From the NCBI GenBank assembly GCA_018266335.1, contig JAFEAR010000236.1, positions 34,052 to 98,051 of the forward strand: a stretch of DNA of 64,000 bases, in the 5' to 3' direction. This DNA is from Bdellovibrionales bacterium (GTDB taxonomy: Bacteria > Bdellovibrionota > UBA2428). The stretch's first letter is position 1, and each line of letters starts with the position of its first letter. The notes beneath the pieces are model-generated. The model did no database searches, was not told where the DNA came from, and saw nothing but the letters and a program-made list of their open reading frames with translations. This document shows, one piece after another, positions 9,100 through 18,435 of this stretch. Both the position numbers and the translations under genes were made by a program.

Positions 9100-12000
9100 A
9101 TGCCGAGCACTGCAAAGAAACGAATCTCCAAAAGCACTTTGTCCATGTTCCTGCGGACCAAGTGCGATCGCGAACTTTATCTGTCTTTGCATGAAGACTC
9201 GGAGCTTGATGCGCATGGCATGCCGGTTCCGTTGCAGGCACGTCCTGGAATCGGTGTACTCCAAACGGCAGGTCGGGATTTTGAGGATGAGCGCAACGAT
9301 CAGTTGATTCAGGCGTTCGGCAGTCTGGTCATCTATCAGCCGGACAAGGGAGGCGCAAACAAACCAGTCAAGGCACCGCTCGCGTCATTGCTTGGCAAGG
9401 TAACAGCCTTGCCGTCAATCATCCTGCAAGGGAAGTTCGAGCCCTCTTCCTTCCAGAATCCCGTGATGGCGAATATTGGTCTGCAACCCGGACAGATCAC
9501 TCAGGTCCCGCCAATCGCAGGGCTCATCCCTGACATCATCGTCGTGCGCCAGGCCACAGCCGATGACGAGGAGGTGGGGCCAGACGGATGTCGTCGGCGA
9601 ATTGATCCGGCAACTGAGACGCGGCGTGCATTGAGCATCATTGATGTAAAGCACACTAGCGAGGCTAATCCGAGCTACTCCGCCGAAGTCGCGCTTTACG
9701 CACTTTTTCTGGCGAACTGGATCGCCGACCAGGGGTTGCAGAATGAGTATTTCGTAACGATTCGCAGCTACCTGTGGACCCGATTCAAGCAAGGCCAGTC
9801 TGAACTCGACGCGTTGATGTCGGGCACCTCCCCAGCGACAGCGATTCAGTATCTCAACGCTCTGATCGCCGATAGCGAAGACGCCAACTTGCGCTTCTAT
9901 CTGCCCACCGTTCTGCACTTCTTCCGGGAGGACTTGCTCCGGGTCATCGCTGTTGGCGACGCATCAACCAACGGGTGGCAGAACCTTGAATGGCATGTCG
10001 ATGGCAGATGTAGTGCCTGTGACTGGTTGGGTCACGAAAAGTGGGCAAATGCGAAGGACAAAGCGCGAATTGCGGCTCAGCCGAACCACTACTGCTACCC
10101 CGCAGCGAAGCTGACCGGGCATTTGAGCCAAATCGCGGGTATGACACGAGGTGCAAGAAAGACGCTCCAGATTAATGCCATTCAGGACACGGCGGGTGCG
10201 GCAAGCGCCCCCTCCGCGCATCCTGCCTTTCAGCAGCACAGCCATCTCAAGAAGGAACGCAGCCGTATCCCCGCGCGAGCGCAGGCCCTGATTTCTTCGG
10301 CCACGACGGTGGACAGCGCCGCCGTGCTGGCGAGCTTGGCGCCAGCGCCACAACTCCATGTGGCGATCGCGATCAACTTCGATCCCAGCGCTGGCCTCCT
10401 TACCGGCCTCTCGATACTTGGTAGAGCAACGGCTTACATTCCTGGCCAGTCACCCCGGCAGTTTGTGCCCAAGTGCTTTGTCGTAGATCAGAAGGCGCTG
10501 GCTGATGAGTGGGTCGCTTTGGAAGGGCTTCTGTCTACCCTGTCTGACATGATTGATCAGGCCGAGGCATTTGTTCGCGCTGCTGGACGAACCCCGCTAA
10601 CCGCACAAATCGCGTTTTGGGAGAAACGACAATTTGAAGAGCTATGTGCGGCAATGGGGCGGCACTTGCCAAGGGTGCTGAGGCTGACCAACCGGAAGAC
10701 GAAGGCCCTGGCCTGGCTTTTCCCTGCCGATGAACTGATCGAAAAGCCCGATGGCGCGGTCAGCCCCTGCGTTGTTTTCGTTGATGAGATTGTTCGGCGA
10801 GTTGTTTTTGCCCCAACACCTCATGTCATCACCCTGTTCGATACCGTTGAAACCTACTATTCGGGCCCTGGGCCAGTTCGGCTGGGTGATGCGTTCTATC
10901 GTGAATTCCTCACCAACGGCATTCCTCGGGAACGCATTTATGAGATTTGGAGCAACGTCACCACGATTAAACGGGGGTCCGTTACTGTTCCCCGCAACAC
11001 CGTCATTCAGGAATTCGGCAACGCGTTGGAGAAGCAATGCCGGGCATTGAACAGCGTCGTCGAGAGACTGCGCACGGACTTCAAGGGGCAGCTCAAGGCA
11101 AACGCTCCAAAGCTGACACTGTCTATCCCTCAGGGCGCTCGCGACGTTGCGTTCGACAGCAAGCTTTGGGTTTGGTGGGAGGAGCTTCAGTATCACACGA
11201 GAAAGCTGGAGTCCCACCAGCGGTTGGCGCTTGATGCGGAAGCATTAGAGGCTAGTTACGAAGCGGTTCGGCTTACCAACGGGCACCCAACAGGGGTGCC
11301 GAATGAGTACGTTTTTGACGTGCTTCCTGGTTCAACCGAGGCCAAGCTCGACGACAACGAAGGCTATCTGGCTCTCGGCAAGGAAGGTCATCCTGGGCTT
11401 CCGTTGCAGCGCGGAAGGGATCTGATATCCGGTGGCGCGCCCCTTTACTCTGGGCAGAACGACACGCTGCTCGCACCGCTGTGGTCGGCACTCTCCGTAA
11501 CGCTCGTGTCCTTTGACCGAGGCATGCAAAAGGCTGTCCTGAAGCTAACCAACTGGCGCGACGCGGCTTTTGTTCCGTACCTGCTGGCCAATTCGACTAT
11601 TGATCTGCTGAACGACATCTTCATCACTAAAGGCCAGGGCTCGTTCAAGTGGTACGAGACGGTCAAGCGGATTCTCACTGCAGTAGGGAACCCGTCGATA
11701 GCGGTGGCAGATAGCAATGCGGCAACTGCGATGGGGGCGAGGACTCCGCGCCCCGGCTCAGACCCGGTTACTCCTCTTGCCCGCGTACTCTGGGAGGCCG
11801 ACACTCTTCACGCGACATCCGTCGTCGCTGCGACGCAGTCCTCTTCGGTTGCAGCCTACGCCAAGGCCAAGCACAACCTGAACAAGAGTCAGACCGATGC
11901 TGTCGCGCAGGCGGCGGAAAGAGGGCTGACGATTATCTGGGGGCCACCAGGCACCGGGAAGACGCAGACACTAGCTGGATGTATTCACGGCCTTGTTCAT

Positions 12001-13356
12001 GATGCCGTGCGGCGGGGGCAGCCATTGAAATTGCTGGTCGCCGGACCGACGTACAAGGCTGTTGAGGAGATTATTGGTCGTGTTGTTGAGGCGTTAGACA
12101 ACGATGCAACCTGTCCTGCTGAGGTCTTTGTTGGATATTCCTCTTCGCAGACCCCAAAGGTGTTCTCGGCAAGCAAGTCACATCTGCTCGTTGAGTCATT
12201 CAACCTGAACCAGGGCAATCAGGAAACACAGGACTGTCTTGCTAGCCTGGCGAAAACCGATGTTGTCACGATTGTCGCCACGGCGACGATGCAGGCATAC
12301 AAGCTCGCCGAGTGGACCTATGGTCGCCATGTTGCGCCGATTTTTGACGTCGTGATTGTCGATGAAAGCTCTCAGGTTCAGGTCACACATGCAATCTCGC
12401 CACTGGCCACCTTGAAAGACGATGCGAGACTGATCATTGCTGGCGATCATCTTCAGATGCCGCCAATCATGGCGCTTGAACCACCCAAGGGTGCTGAATA
12501 CCTGGTGGGCAGCATCCAGAAATACCTGCTCGACCGTCCGTTTGGCAGCCAAATCGTTCCATGTCCGCTGGAAGAGAACTACCGCTCGGCGGAGGACATT
12601 GTTGCCTATGCCCGCACGATCGGCTACCGATCGACGTTGAAGGCGTCAAACGCCGCGACGGCACTTCATCTCTTGGCGGCGGTGCCAACTCCCGCATCAG
12701 GTTTTCCAGGGGCCTTACCTTGGTCATCTCTGTGGCCGGATATTCTTGACCCCGCGAAGAAGGTGCTGACGTTGCTCCATGATGATGATCTGTCGTCCCA
12801 AAGCAATTCCTTCGAAGCCAAGATCGTCGCTGCCTTGACCTGGTGCCTGAGGCAGACGGTGAGCGCGGAACTTGATGGGCGAGGTGCCGTGACGCATGCG
12901 ACACCTACGCCCGATCAGTTCTGGGGGCAGTGCATCGGAATCGTGACGCCGCATCGCGCTCAACGTGCACTGGTGGTTCGAGAACTGCGGTCAATATTCC
13001 CGTCTGATCCGCCGAACTTGATCGACTCGGCTGTTGATACCGTGGAAAAGTTCCAGGGTGGTCAGCGGCACACGATCGTCGTGACTTTTGGTGTCGGGGA
13101 CGCGGACGTGATCATGGGAGAGGAAGCGTTCCTGATGCAGCTAGAGAGGACAAACGTGGCCATCTCGCGCGCGATGGCCAAGTGCCTGGTAGTCATGCCA
13201 ATGACCCTCGCAGGGCATGTCCCTCAAGACAAGAAGGCGATCGAAACTGCACACGCGATCAAAGACTACGTCGACGAATTCTGTAATCAGGAACTTGTTG
13301 ATCAAATCTTGTTCGGATCAACGTCGAGACAAGCGAAGCTGCGTTACCACCAATAG
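9100..13356 (+). CDS. RecB-like nuclease fused to Upf1/Dna2-like SF1 helicase
   Basis: This large 1418-residue protein sits 43 nt after the GmrSD-like gene. The N-terminal third resembles the TM0106/RecB-family PD-(D/E)xK nucleases (ALSIIDVKH, DxK near residue 182, followed by a helix with AEVALYALFL). The C-terminal third is an SF1 helicase: Walker A GPPGTGKTQT (about 948), VIVDESSQ (about 1088), GDHLQMPPI, EENYRS, VEKFQGGQ and a final NVAISRAMAKC. The central 600 residues are unassigned. A protein that unwinds and cuts DNA next to restriction genes is likely defensive, but I cannot assign it to a named system. It faces a methyltransferase gene, leaving 12 nt between the stops. Confidence 0.85.
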   Translation: MPSTAKKRISKSTLSMFLRTKCDRELYLSLHEDSELDAHGMPVPLQARPGIGVLQTAGRDFEDERNDQLIQAFGSLVIYQPDKGGANKPVKAPLASLLGKVTALPSIILQGKFEPSSFQNPVMANIGLQPGQITQVPPIAGLIPDIIVVRQATADDEEVGPDGCRRRIDPATETRRALSIIDVKHTSEANPSYSAEVALYALFLANWIADQGLQNEYFVTIRSYLWTRFKQGQSELDALMSGTSPATAIQYLNALIADSEDANLRFYLPTVLHFFREDLLRVIAVGDASTNGWQNLEWHVDGRCSACDWLGHEKWANAKDKARIAAQPNHYCYPAAKLTGHLSQIAGMTRGARKTLQINAIQDTAGAASAPSAHPAFQQHSHLKKERSRIPARAQALISSATTVDSAAVLASLAPAPQLHVAIAINFDPSAGLLTGLSILGRATAYIPGQSPRQFVPKCFVVDQKALADEWVALEGLLSTLSDMIDQAEAFVRAAGRTPLTAQIAFWEKRQFEELCAAMGRHLPRVLRLTNRKTKALAWLFPADELIEKPDGAVSPCVVFVDEIVRRVVFAPTPHVITLFDTVETYYSGPGPVRLGDAFYREFLTNGIPRERIYEIWSNVTTIKRGSVTVPRNTVIQEFGNALEKQCRALNSVVERLRTDFKGQLKANAPKLTLSIPQGARDVAFDSKLWVWWEELQYHTRKLESHQRLALDAEALEASYEAVRLTNGHPTGVPNEYVFDVLPGSTEAKLDDNEGYLALGKEGHPGLPLQRGRDLISGGAPLYSGQNDTLLAPLWSALSVTLVSFDRGMQKAVLKLTNWRDAAFVPYLLANSTIDLLNDIFITKGQGSFKWYETVKRILTAVGNPSIAVADSNAATAMGARTPRPGSDPVTPLARVLWEADTLHATSVVAATQSSSVAAYAKAKHNLNKSQTDAVAQAAERGLTIIWGPPGTGKTQTLAGCIHGLVHDAVRRGQPLKLLVAGPTYKAVEEIIGRVVEALDNDATCPAEVFVGYSSSQTPKVFSASKSHLLVESFNLNQGNQETQDCLASLAKTDVVTIVATATMQAYKLAEWTYGRHVAPIFDVVIVDESSQVQVTHAISPLATLKDDARLIIAGDHLQMPPIMALEPPKGAEYLVGSIQKYLLDRPFGSQIVPCPLEENYRSAEDIVAYARTIGYRSTLKASNAATALHLLAAVPTPASGFPGALPWSSLWPDILDPAKKVLTLLHDDDLSSQSNSFEAKIVAALTWCLRQTVSAELDGRGAVTHATPTPDQFWGQCIGIVTPHRAQRALVVRELRSIFPSDPPNLIDSAVDTVEKFQGGQRHTIVVTFGVGDADVIMGEEAFLMQLERTNVAISRAMAKCLVVMPMTLAGHVPQDKKAIETAHAIKDYVDEFCNQELVDQILFGSTSRQAKLRYHQ

Positions 13357-13368
13357 CAGCGGCAGTAA

Positions 13369-14520
13369 TCAAATTCTTTCGACGTGAAAATCGAACTCGA
13401 CGGCGGCGGCAGACACGGCTTTCATCTGATCTGCTTGCCGCTTTCCAGCATCCGCTGATTCGGCAGCGCGAGTAGATACTAAACGCCAAGGGGCCCCGGA
13501 CTCCTCAAGAGAAGCTCTGAAAAGTCGTTTGGCGTCCACCGATGCGGATGGGATTATTCCAAATCGGACGTACATGTGTAGCGATTCGGATGACGCAGAA
13601 CGGTTGGCTATGTTGCGCCACACTTTTCCAAGGGAAGCCGCGAAGGACTGCTGTCCTCCGTGATCGAGCTGAGGGCCGGCGGAGTAGTCGATTGAATCAG
13701 GACCACCCAGGAACCAGTTTCTCAACCATTGATCTTGAACATACGTTCGCATCCCGTAGTAAGGAGGCGACGTGATCACAATTGAGGGCGCGTTGCTGAC
13801 CGATTGGAATAGATCTTCAGACTGAGCGTCGCCAAACAGGACATGAGAAATCGGACAAGGAGACTCTTGATCCAGTCCGGCCAAGCGCTCGATCTTTCGG
13901 CGCAGGACTTGAAGAACATCAATTTTGGGGGATTTGAGATTCCGCTGTTTCCAGAAGCGCACTGCGTAGTCAGGCTTTGATGCGTAAGTTCTGGGCATTT
14001 GATTTGAGAAGTAGCCAGCATTCTCTATGTGCTTCGGCAGCGGGCCATGCAAGCATCCAAGAGCTGCAGCCCGAAGAATAGCCGAGGCATCTGTCTCTGC
14101 CTCCAAACCAAGCAACCCTTCGCGCAAGGCACAAATGTCACGAAGCGTGGCTTTGTGATAGGCAGATCGAAAAAATGGAGTTTCAGGTATCTCGGCTGGC
14201 TCGCTCTCTGAGATCAATTTTTCGGCCAGATCAAGCGGTGTTTCGAGGTCACAGCTCGCGAGCTTAGCCTTCGCAATGGCAACAGCTACTGGAGAAGAAT
14301 CAATGCCCCACGAAGCAAAGCCAAACCTTCGTGCTGAAAACAAGGTCGTGCCGCGACCACAGAATGGATCAAGCACAACCGGCCCTTCGTTCCGATGTCT
14401 TTTGAGCACCTTGTTGGGATACTCAAGTGGGAACATCGTGAAGTAAGGGCAGATTGCGTTTAATGCATTTTCTTTGCGGTATGCGAGGGCCACTTGGTCG
14501 GGTCTTGTCATAGAGATCAT
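13369..14520 (-). CDS. DNA methyltransferase (N6-adenine/N4-cytosine type)
   Basis: The 383-residue methylase has the AdoMet motif DPFCGRGTT at residues 51-59 and the catalytic TSPPYY near residue 250. Motif I precedes motif IV with about 190 residues between, unlike the prophage methylases in this window, where the catalytic motif comes first. SPPY is commonest among N4-cytosine and some N6-adenine enzymes, so the base modified is uncertain. Two in-frame ATGs (14520, 14511) compete and neither has a clear ribosome-binding site. It converges on the nuclease-helicase gene and has no restriction partner of its own on the minus strand. It may protect host DNA from that enzyme, which is an inference from position. 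Confidence 0.85.
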   Translation of the reverse strand: MISMTRPDQVALAYRKENALNAICPYFTMFPLEYPNKVLKRHRNEGPVVLDPFCGRGTTLFSARRFGFASWGIDSSPVAVAIAKAKLASCDLETPLDLAEKLISESEPAEIPETPFFRSAYHKATLRDICALREGLLGLEAETDASAILRAAALGCLHGPLPKHIENAGYFSNQMPRTYASKPDYAVRFWKQRNLKSPKIDVLQVLRRKIERLAGLDQESPCPISHVLFGDAQSEDLFQSVSNAPSIVITSPPYYGMRTYVQDQWLRNWFLGGPDSIDYSAGPQLDHGGQQSFAASLGKVWRNIANRSASSESLHMYVRFGIIPSASVDAKRLFRASLEESGAPWRLVSTRAAESADAGKRQADQMKAVSAAAVEFDFHVERI

Positions 14521-14591
14521 TTTTGAGATATAAAGGCCAGTTTACACGGTCCCGTGTGCGCAGGGAACGTAAAAGCGTGTCTCTTGCTCCG

Positions 14592-15062
14592 TTACGAGGA
14601 AGATCCGGCTAGGTAGCGGCATTCGGCCTCACGCCGTGCGACAAGTCCAGGCAATACCTTCCCGCCCCCGTACACCCAACGGCGCAGTTCTTGCGCTGCT
14701 GCAACCCAGTCCTGTTGATTGACCCGGCGGCGCAGAGTCGACGTCTGCAGCCGCCCCGGGCCGAGGTTGAACGTGAAGTCCACGATGGCTGCCAATCGTT
14801 CCTCGGGCTCAGTCGCCAGCACCGGGCAGTAGCGCAGCGTCGCCGCCAGTGCCGTCTGTAGATCGAGCGCCAGATAGACCCCGGCTTCGGCCTCCGTGAT
14901 CGGTGGGTGCTTGGGATCGCAGAGATGGCCGTAACCAATCGTCCAGAAGCCTGCGGGACAAATGTAGGGGACTGCGGTGATCTCGACGCCACGCCTGACC
15001 TTACGTTCAAACCCTTCGAAGCGCTTGGCCAGTTTGATGGCCGCTTTGGGTACCTCGATCAC
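14592..15062 (-). CDS. Phage lysozyme (endolysin, GH24-like)
   Basis: This endolysin cleaves the peptidoglycan glycan strand at lysis. The GTG at 15062 overlaps the upstream stop by 4 bp (GTGA) and gives 156 residues beginning IEVPKAAIKLAKRFEGF. The FEGF glutamate is the expected catalytic acid. CPAGFWT and GYGH match the second catalytic segment of lambdoid lysozymes, and FTFNLGPG the later conserved block. There is no signal peptide or membrane anchor, so release would depend on a holin. The longer open frame further upstream is a shadow of the neighbouring gene. It is the last gene of the late operon, followed by a 71-bp gap before the defence island. Confidence 0.9.
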   Translation of the reverse strand: MIEVPKAAIKLAKRFEGFERKVRRGVEITAVPYICPAGFWTIGYGHLCDPKHPPITEAEAGVYLALDLQTALAATLRYCPVLATEPEERLAAIVDFTFNLGPGRLQTSTLRRRVNQQDWVAAAQELRRWVYGGGKVLPGLVARREAECRYLAGSSS

Positions 15063-15535
15063 GGCCGCACCCGGTCGAATACGCGTCCGATGAACCAGAA
15101 GTTCAGCACGCCTGCCCACAGTGCCTGGTCGGCTTCGGTCCAGGCGTGGAGGATCGCGACGCCCCAGTCGGCGCCGCCTTCGATGGCGGCCACGAAGGCT
15201 GCCGTCTTGGCGGCGCAGTACAGCGCCATGAACCAGTAGGTGATTACCGGACGCACGCTGCTCGACAGGGCATCGGCCCAGCGGACACCTGTTTTCTCGC
15301 CCTGGGTGCGGACGGCCTCGCGCAGCGTCTCGATCGCGCCCACGTTCCACGCCGCATCGGCACTCGCGCCGATTTCCTCCATGCGCTGCGCTCCGCGTAG
15401 CTTCTCGAACTCCAGCGCCTTGTCCTGCATCGCCAGTTCGTGGCCACGTTCGCCCTTGCGGTCGAGCCACTTGAGAAGTTCGGGCGCCAGGCGGAAAGCG
15501 CCGCCGAGCAACCCACCAAGCAGTGTCTCGATCAT
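15059..15535 (-). CDS. Phage lysis-cassette membrane protein (holin-like)
   Basis: This is a 158-residue protein starting MIETLLGGLLGG at the ATG at 15535, which overlaps the upstream stop by 4 bp. It has a charged amphipathic middle (residues about 30-60, probably coiled) and two hydrophobic stretches near residues 100-122 (ITYWFMALYCAAKTAAFVAA) and 138-150. Position between another small membrane protein and the lysozyme suggests a role in lysis, such as a holin or its partner. I do not recognise a specific family. The alternative longer start at 15628 runs inside the preceding gene and is unlikely. Confidence 0.7.
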   Translation of the reverse strand: MIETLLGGLLGGAFRLAPELLKWLDRKGERGHELAMQDKALEFEKLRGAQRMEEIGASADAAWNVGAIETLREAVRTQGEKTGVRWADALSSSVRPVITYWFMALYCAAKTAAFVAAIEGGADWGVAILHAWTEADQALWAGVLNFWFIGRVFDRVRP

Positions 15536-15831
15536 TGGCCACCTCCGAACACCTTGAGCTTGATGAGCGCGCCTGCCACCAATGCCAGCAGGAAGCCGGT
15601 GGTGACCATCTTGATGACGGTCTGCCATGCGGTGTGCTTGGCGGTGTTGAAGGCATCGAGGAGTCCGCGCAGTTCGCGGATATCGTGAGCCGCGTCGTCG
15701 CCATCCAGTCCTACATCGGCCAGGGCTCTCTTGGCGCCGCGTTCAGCGGCGCGTTCTAGCAGGTCGTGGAAGTCCTCCTTGCGCAGGAGGAGCATGTTGT
15801 CGACCAGGGCAGGTTTTTGTGGATCGGTCAT
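15532..15831 (-). CDS. Small phage protein with C-terminal membrane segment
   Basis: The 99-residue protein begins MTDPQKPALVDNM at the ATG at 15831. It has a soluble, charged N-terminal half (two helices, about residues 16-60) and one membrane segment near the C-terminus (TTGFLLALVAGALIKL, about 78-93). One-transmembrane proteins of this size next to lysozyme are often holins or antiholins, but the family is not certain. The gene overlaps the next one by 4 bp. A rho-independent terminator lies just upstream (15843-15875), so the lysis trio may also have its own transcript. Confidence 0.7.
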   Translation of the reverse strand: MTDPQKPALVDNMLLLRKEDFHDLLERAAERGAKRALADVGLDGDDAAHDIRELRGLLDAFNTAKHTAWQTVIKMVTTGFLLALVAGALIKLKVFGGGQ

Positions 15832-15842
15832 GGGCAGGCTCC

Positions 15843-15875
15843 AAAAAAGCGAAACCCGCCACGAGGGCGGGTTTC
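15843..15875 (-). terminator. Rho-independent terminator before the lysis genes
   Basis: On the minus strand a 10-bp stem (GAAACCCGCC pairing with GGCGGGTTTC, 4-nt loop) is followed by GC and six T (15843-15848). It sits after the DUF2793 gene stop (15896) and 12 nt before the first lysis gene start, so it should end or reduce tail-gene transcription ahead of the lysis genes. Confidence 0.8.
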
Positions 15876-15895
15876 TGGGGTTCGGTGGAAAGGGT

Positions 15896-16249
15896 TCAGA
15901 TGGCGATGCCGGGACTCCAACCAGTGGCCTTGTAGGCCGAAAGCACGGCCTCGTCCTCGATGAAGCACAGCCAGCCGATCTTGGGGATGTGGTACTCCCA
16001 TGCGCCGGCAATCCTCGCGGCAATCTGGTCGGTCTTGCCGCTCCAGACGCCGGTGGCACCAGCGGGAATCAGATAACGGTCGCCGTTAACCGGGCCGGCA
16101 GGTGGTGTGGCCAGATCTCGGTCTTTGACCGACAGGCTGACGACGGCGCCCAGCCGCTTCAGGTTGGCGTCCATGCCGGCGCCCCAGCCGCTTTCGCCGA
16201 GCGTCCAGCCGTAGTTGAGTCCCAGGTTCGGGTCAGTGATTGCGGGCAT
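15896..16249 (-). CDS. DUF2793 phage structural protein
   Basis: A 117-residue protein matching the DUF2793 pattern: LNYGWTLGESGWG near the start, then PVNGDRYLIPAGATG and WEYHIPKIGW, ending in a short unique tail. Such domains occur at the tail tip or on fibres of siphoviruses and are thought to be surface-binding modules. Start ATG 16249 overlaps the stop of the tail-tip gene by 1 bp. It is the last tail gene before the terminator. Confidence 0.8.
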   Translation of the reverse strand: MPAITDPNLGLNYGWTLGESGWGAGMDANLKRLGAVVSLSVKDRDLATPPAGPVNGDRYLIPAGATGVWSGKTDQIAARIAGAWEYHIPKIGWLCFIEDEAVLSAYKATGWSPGIAI

Positions 16250-18435
16250 CAGATGCCTCCGTAGTATTTGTCGTAGGAAAGTCCGTAGCCGGCGCGCTCG
16301 AAGGCAATAGAGTGCTTCTGCAGGCTGATCACGCCAGAGCGGCTGGATTCGAGCTCGATGCGCAGTGCGGCGTTGGGTCGGCCAAGACCGGAATCGGCGG
16401 TGTCGTCGGCTAGGGTGTAGGTCTGGCTGGTGCCGGTCAGGCCGCTATAAGTACGCCGCAGGCTGCCTGCTTCCCCGTAGATGCGCAGTGTGTAGGTCAC
16501 GCCAGCCTCCGGGCCGATGTTGCCGTTGGTCTGAGACACCAGGCTCACCGTCTGGCTCAGCCGGTCCCGGTGGGCCCAGGAGATGACCAGGTCACCCTTG
16601 GCGACTGCTGGGTAGGCTACGTTGTTGATCTTGACGTTGCCCGGTGGGTAAGGCCGGTTTTGCCGGCGGTTCATCGCCAGGGAATCGGTCGGAGCCGATG
16701 CCAGTGCCAGCGTGCCTTTGCCGGTCACGGTGAGCAGTCGTGCGTTGACCGTTTCGCCAGCGGCGTACTCGGTCGGATCGACACCCTGCGCGCTATCGGC
16801 AAACCAGATTCGGCTGCCTACCGCGTGGCTGACCGGTACGGTATCCATGACCCCTCGGGTCAGTGTCAGACTTTGGGTGGTCGTGTTGATCGCCGTGACC
16901 AGGACGACTTCATCGTTGATGTGGGCGTAGGTCCCGGTGGTGACCAGATCGATGTCGAGTTCGCTGCTGTAGGTGGCTGTGCTGGTCACCGCCTGCGCGA
17001 GGCTGGAAGCCAATACCGCTGTGGGGCAGAACTCGCCCTGACCACGCAGGTTGTAGGTCGATGCCGAACTCGTCTTGCTGTACAGGTCGTAGTTCATGGC
17101 GCCCGGCACTGGGCGCCCGCCCAGGGTCTGCAGGAAGCAGTCGGTGGCATCGAGGTAGGCCAGCTCCGCTGCGGACAGTGCACGGGCAACGTCCCAGTAT
17201 GGGGCCTCGATCAGACGCCGAGGCGTGGTCGCTGTGGGCGCGGGGACCGGGTCGGTCCATCCAGTGGGCTGCGAGGCGGTGTAGGCCGCCGAGGGCAGTC
17301 CGAACACATCCTCGACCGCGTCGATGCTGATGGCGCCGTTGGTGAGTGAGCCGCCATCGACACCTGCAATCCGCATCACTAAACCGGCGATCCCGAGTGC
17401 CGGCCACTCCAGCTTGAACACATCGCCCGGGTAGAGATTCCAGGCTGCGCGATTCACCTTCAAGCGGACTTTTGCAAGCGGCGTGGAGACGACGGCCAGA
17501 TCGCGCATGGCGACCCGAGCGGCGAGGTTGTCCGAGGTGATGCCGGGGTAGCGCCGAGTCTGTGACACCACGGCGCCCTGCGCTTGGATGTTGGCCAGAT
17601 CCTGGACCGCGACGCTGGTCTCCTTGAAGGTGTCGGGTTTGGTGTAGATGAGCACGATCTCGTTGGTCGTCTCGCCCCACGCGGCACGCTGAAAGCTCTC
17701 CAGTTCGATGACGTTGTCCGGGTTCAGGATTGGCAGCGTCGAGACGTTGTAGTCGGCGCGCACCAGCTTCAGGACGAAGCGCCCGGTCGACGGCGAGGTC
17801 GTGAGCACGCCGCCGATGTGATCCATGATTTCCTTGATGAACTGCTCGATCTTGCTTTGCTGCAGCCAGATCATGTTCAGGCCAAAGCCTTCGGTGTAGA
17901 GGACATCAGCCGCCGCGCGGAACGATGTGTCATCGATGCTGGCGGTCGGATAGCCCATTCCCCAGGCGGCGTTCGTCAGGCACTCGTAGACGATGTGCGC
18001 CGGGTTGGCGGCCCCGCTGATCTCTGCCTTTGCGGGGTACCAGTCGCGGAAGCAGCGCTTCACGCGCACGGCCCAGGGCTTCATGTAGGGGTTGTTCGCG
18101 GCGATGTACACCTGCCGCAGAATCAAACTCAGAATCCCGCGATAGGCTGGCTGCGGCGAGCCGATCTTCGAGACGAGGTAATCATTCGGTGTCTGTGCCG
18201 CCTGGCCAAAGGCAGCATCGATGACGCCCGAGACACCACCCTCGCGTTTCTCGCCGCCGAACAGCTCCGGCATGTTGACCGTGATCCGTCCACTGGCCGT
18301 GAGATTGCCACTCCAGGCCTGGCGCTCGCCGACCTGGATCTCGGTGATGGCATCGACCGGCCCGTGGCAGATGGCGAGGTGCATCCCCAGGTAGTAGCGG
18401 TAGCCGACCGTCTGCGATTTGCTGCTACCGCCCAT
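16249..18435 (-). CDS. Phage tail-tip / host-specificity-like protein
   Basis: This 728-residue virion protein is probably the baseplate hub or tail-tip attachment protein (a functional analogue of lambda J). It starts MGGSSKSQTVGYRYYLGMH. The N-terminal part (about 1-350) has the conserved tail-hub pattern, including DWYPAKAEI, NPAHIVYECLTN and WGMGYP. The C-terminal third is rich in beta structure and Thr/Ser (ADSAQGVDPTEYAAGETVNAR), compatible with fibronectin-like or fibre-binding repeats. Position after the small tail genes, near the end of the tail block, fits. No coiled-coil trimerisation tail is visible. It starts within the preceding gene (11-bp overlap). Confidence 0.8.
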   Translation of the reverse strand: MGGSSKSQTVGYRYYLGMHLAICHGPVDAITEIQVGERQAWSGNLTASGRITVNMPELFGGEKREGGVSGVIDAAFGQAAQTPNDYLVSKIGSPQPAYRGILSLILRQVYIAANNPYMKPWAVRVKRCFRDWYPAKAEISGAANPAHIVYECLTNAAWGMGYPTASIDDTSFRAAADVLYTEGFGLNMIWLQQSKIEQFIKEIMDHIGGVLTTSPSTGRFVLKLVRADYNVSTLPILNPDNVIELESFQRAAWGETTNEIVLIYTKPDTFKETSVAVQDLANIQAQGAVVSQTRRYPGITSDNLAARVAMRDLAVVSTPLAKVRLKVNRAAWNLYPGDVFKLEWPALGIAGLVMRIAGVDGGSLTNGAISIDAVEDVFGLPSAAYTASQPTGWTDPVPAPTATTPRRLIEAPYWDVARALSAAELAYLDATDCFLQTLGGRPVPGAMNYDLYSKTSSASTYNLRGQGEFCPTAVLASSLAQAVTSTATYSSELDIDLVTTGTYAHINDEVVLVTAINTTTQSLTLTRGVMDTVPVSHAVGSRIWFADSAQGVDPTEYAAGETVNARLLTVTGKGTLALASAPTDSLAMNRRQNRPYPPGNVKINNVAYPAVAKGDLVISWAHRDRLSQTVSLVSQTNGNIGPEAGVTYTLRIYGEAGSLRRTYSGLTGTSQTYTLADDTADSGLGRPNAALRIELESSRSGVISLQKHSIAFERAGYGLSYDKYYGGI

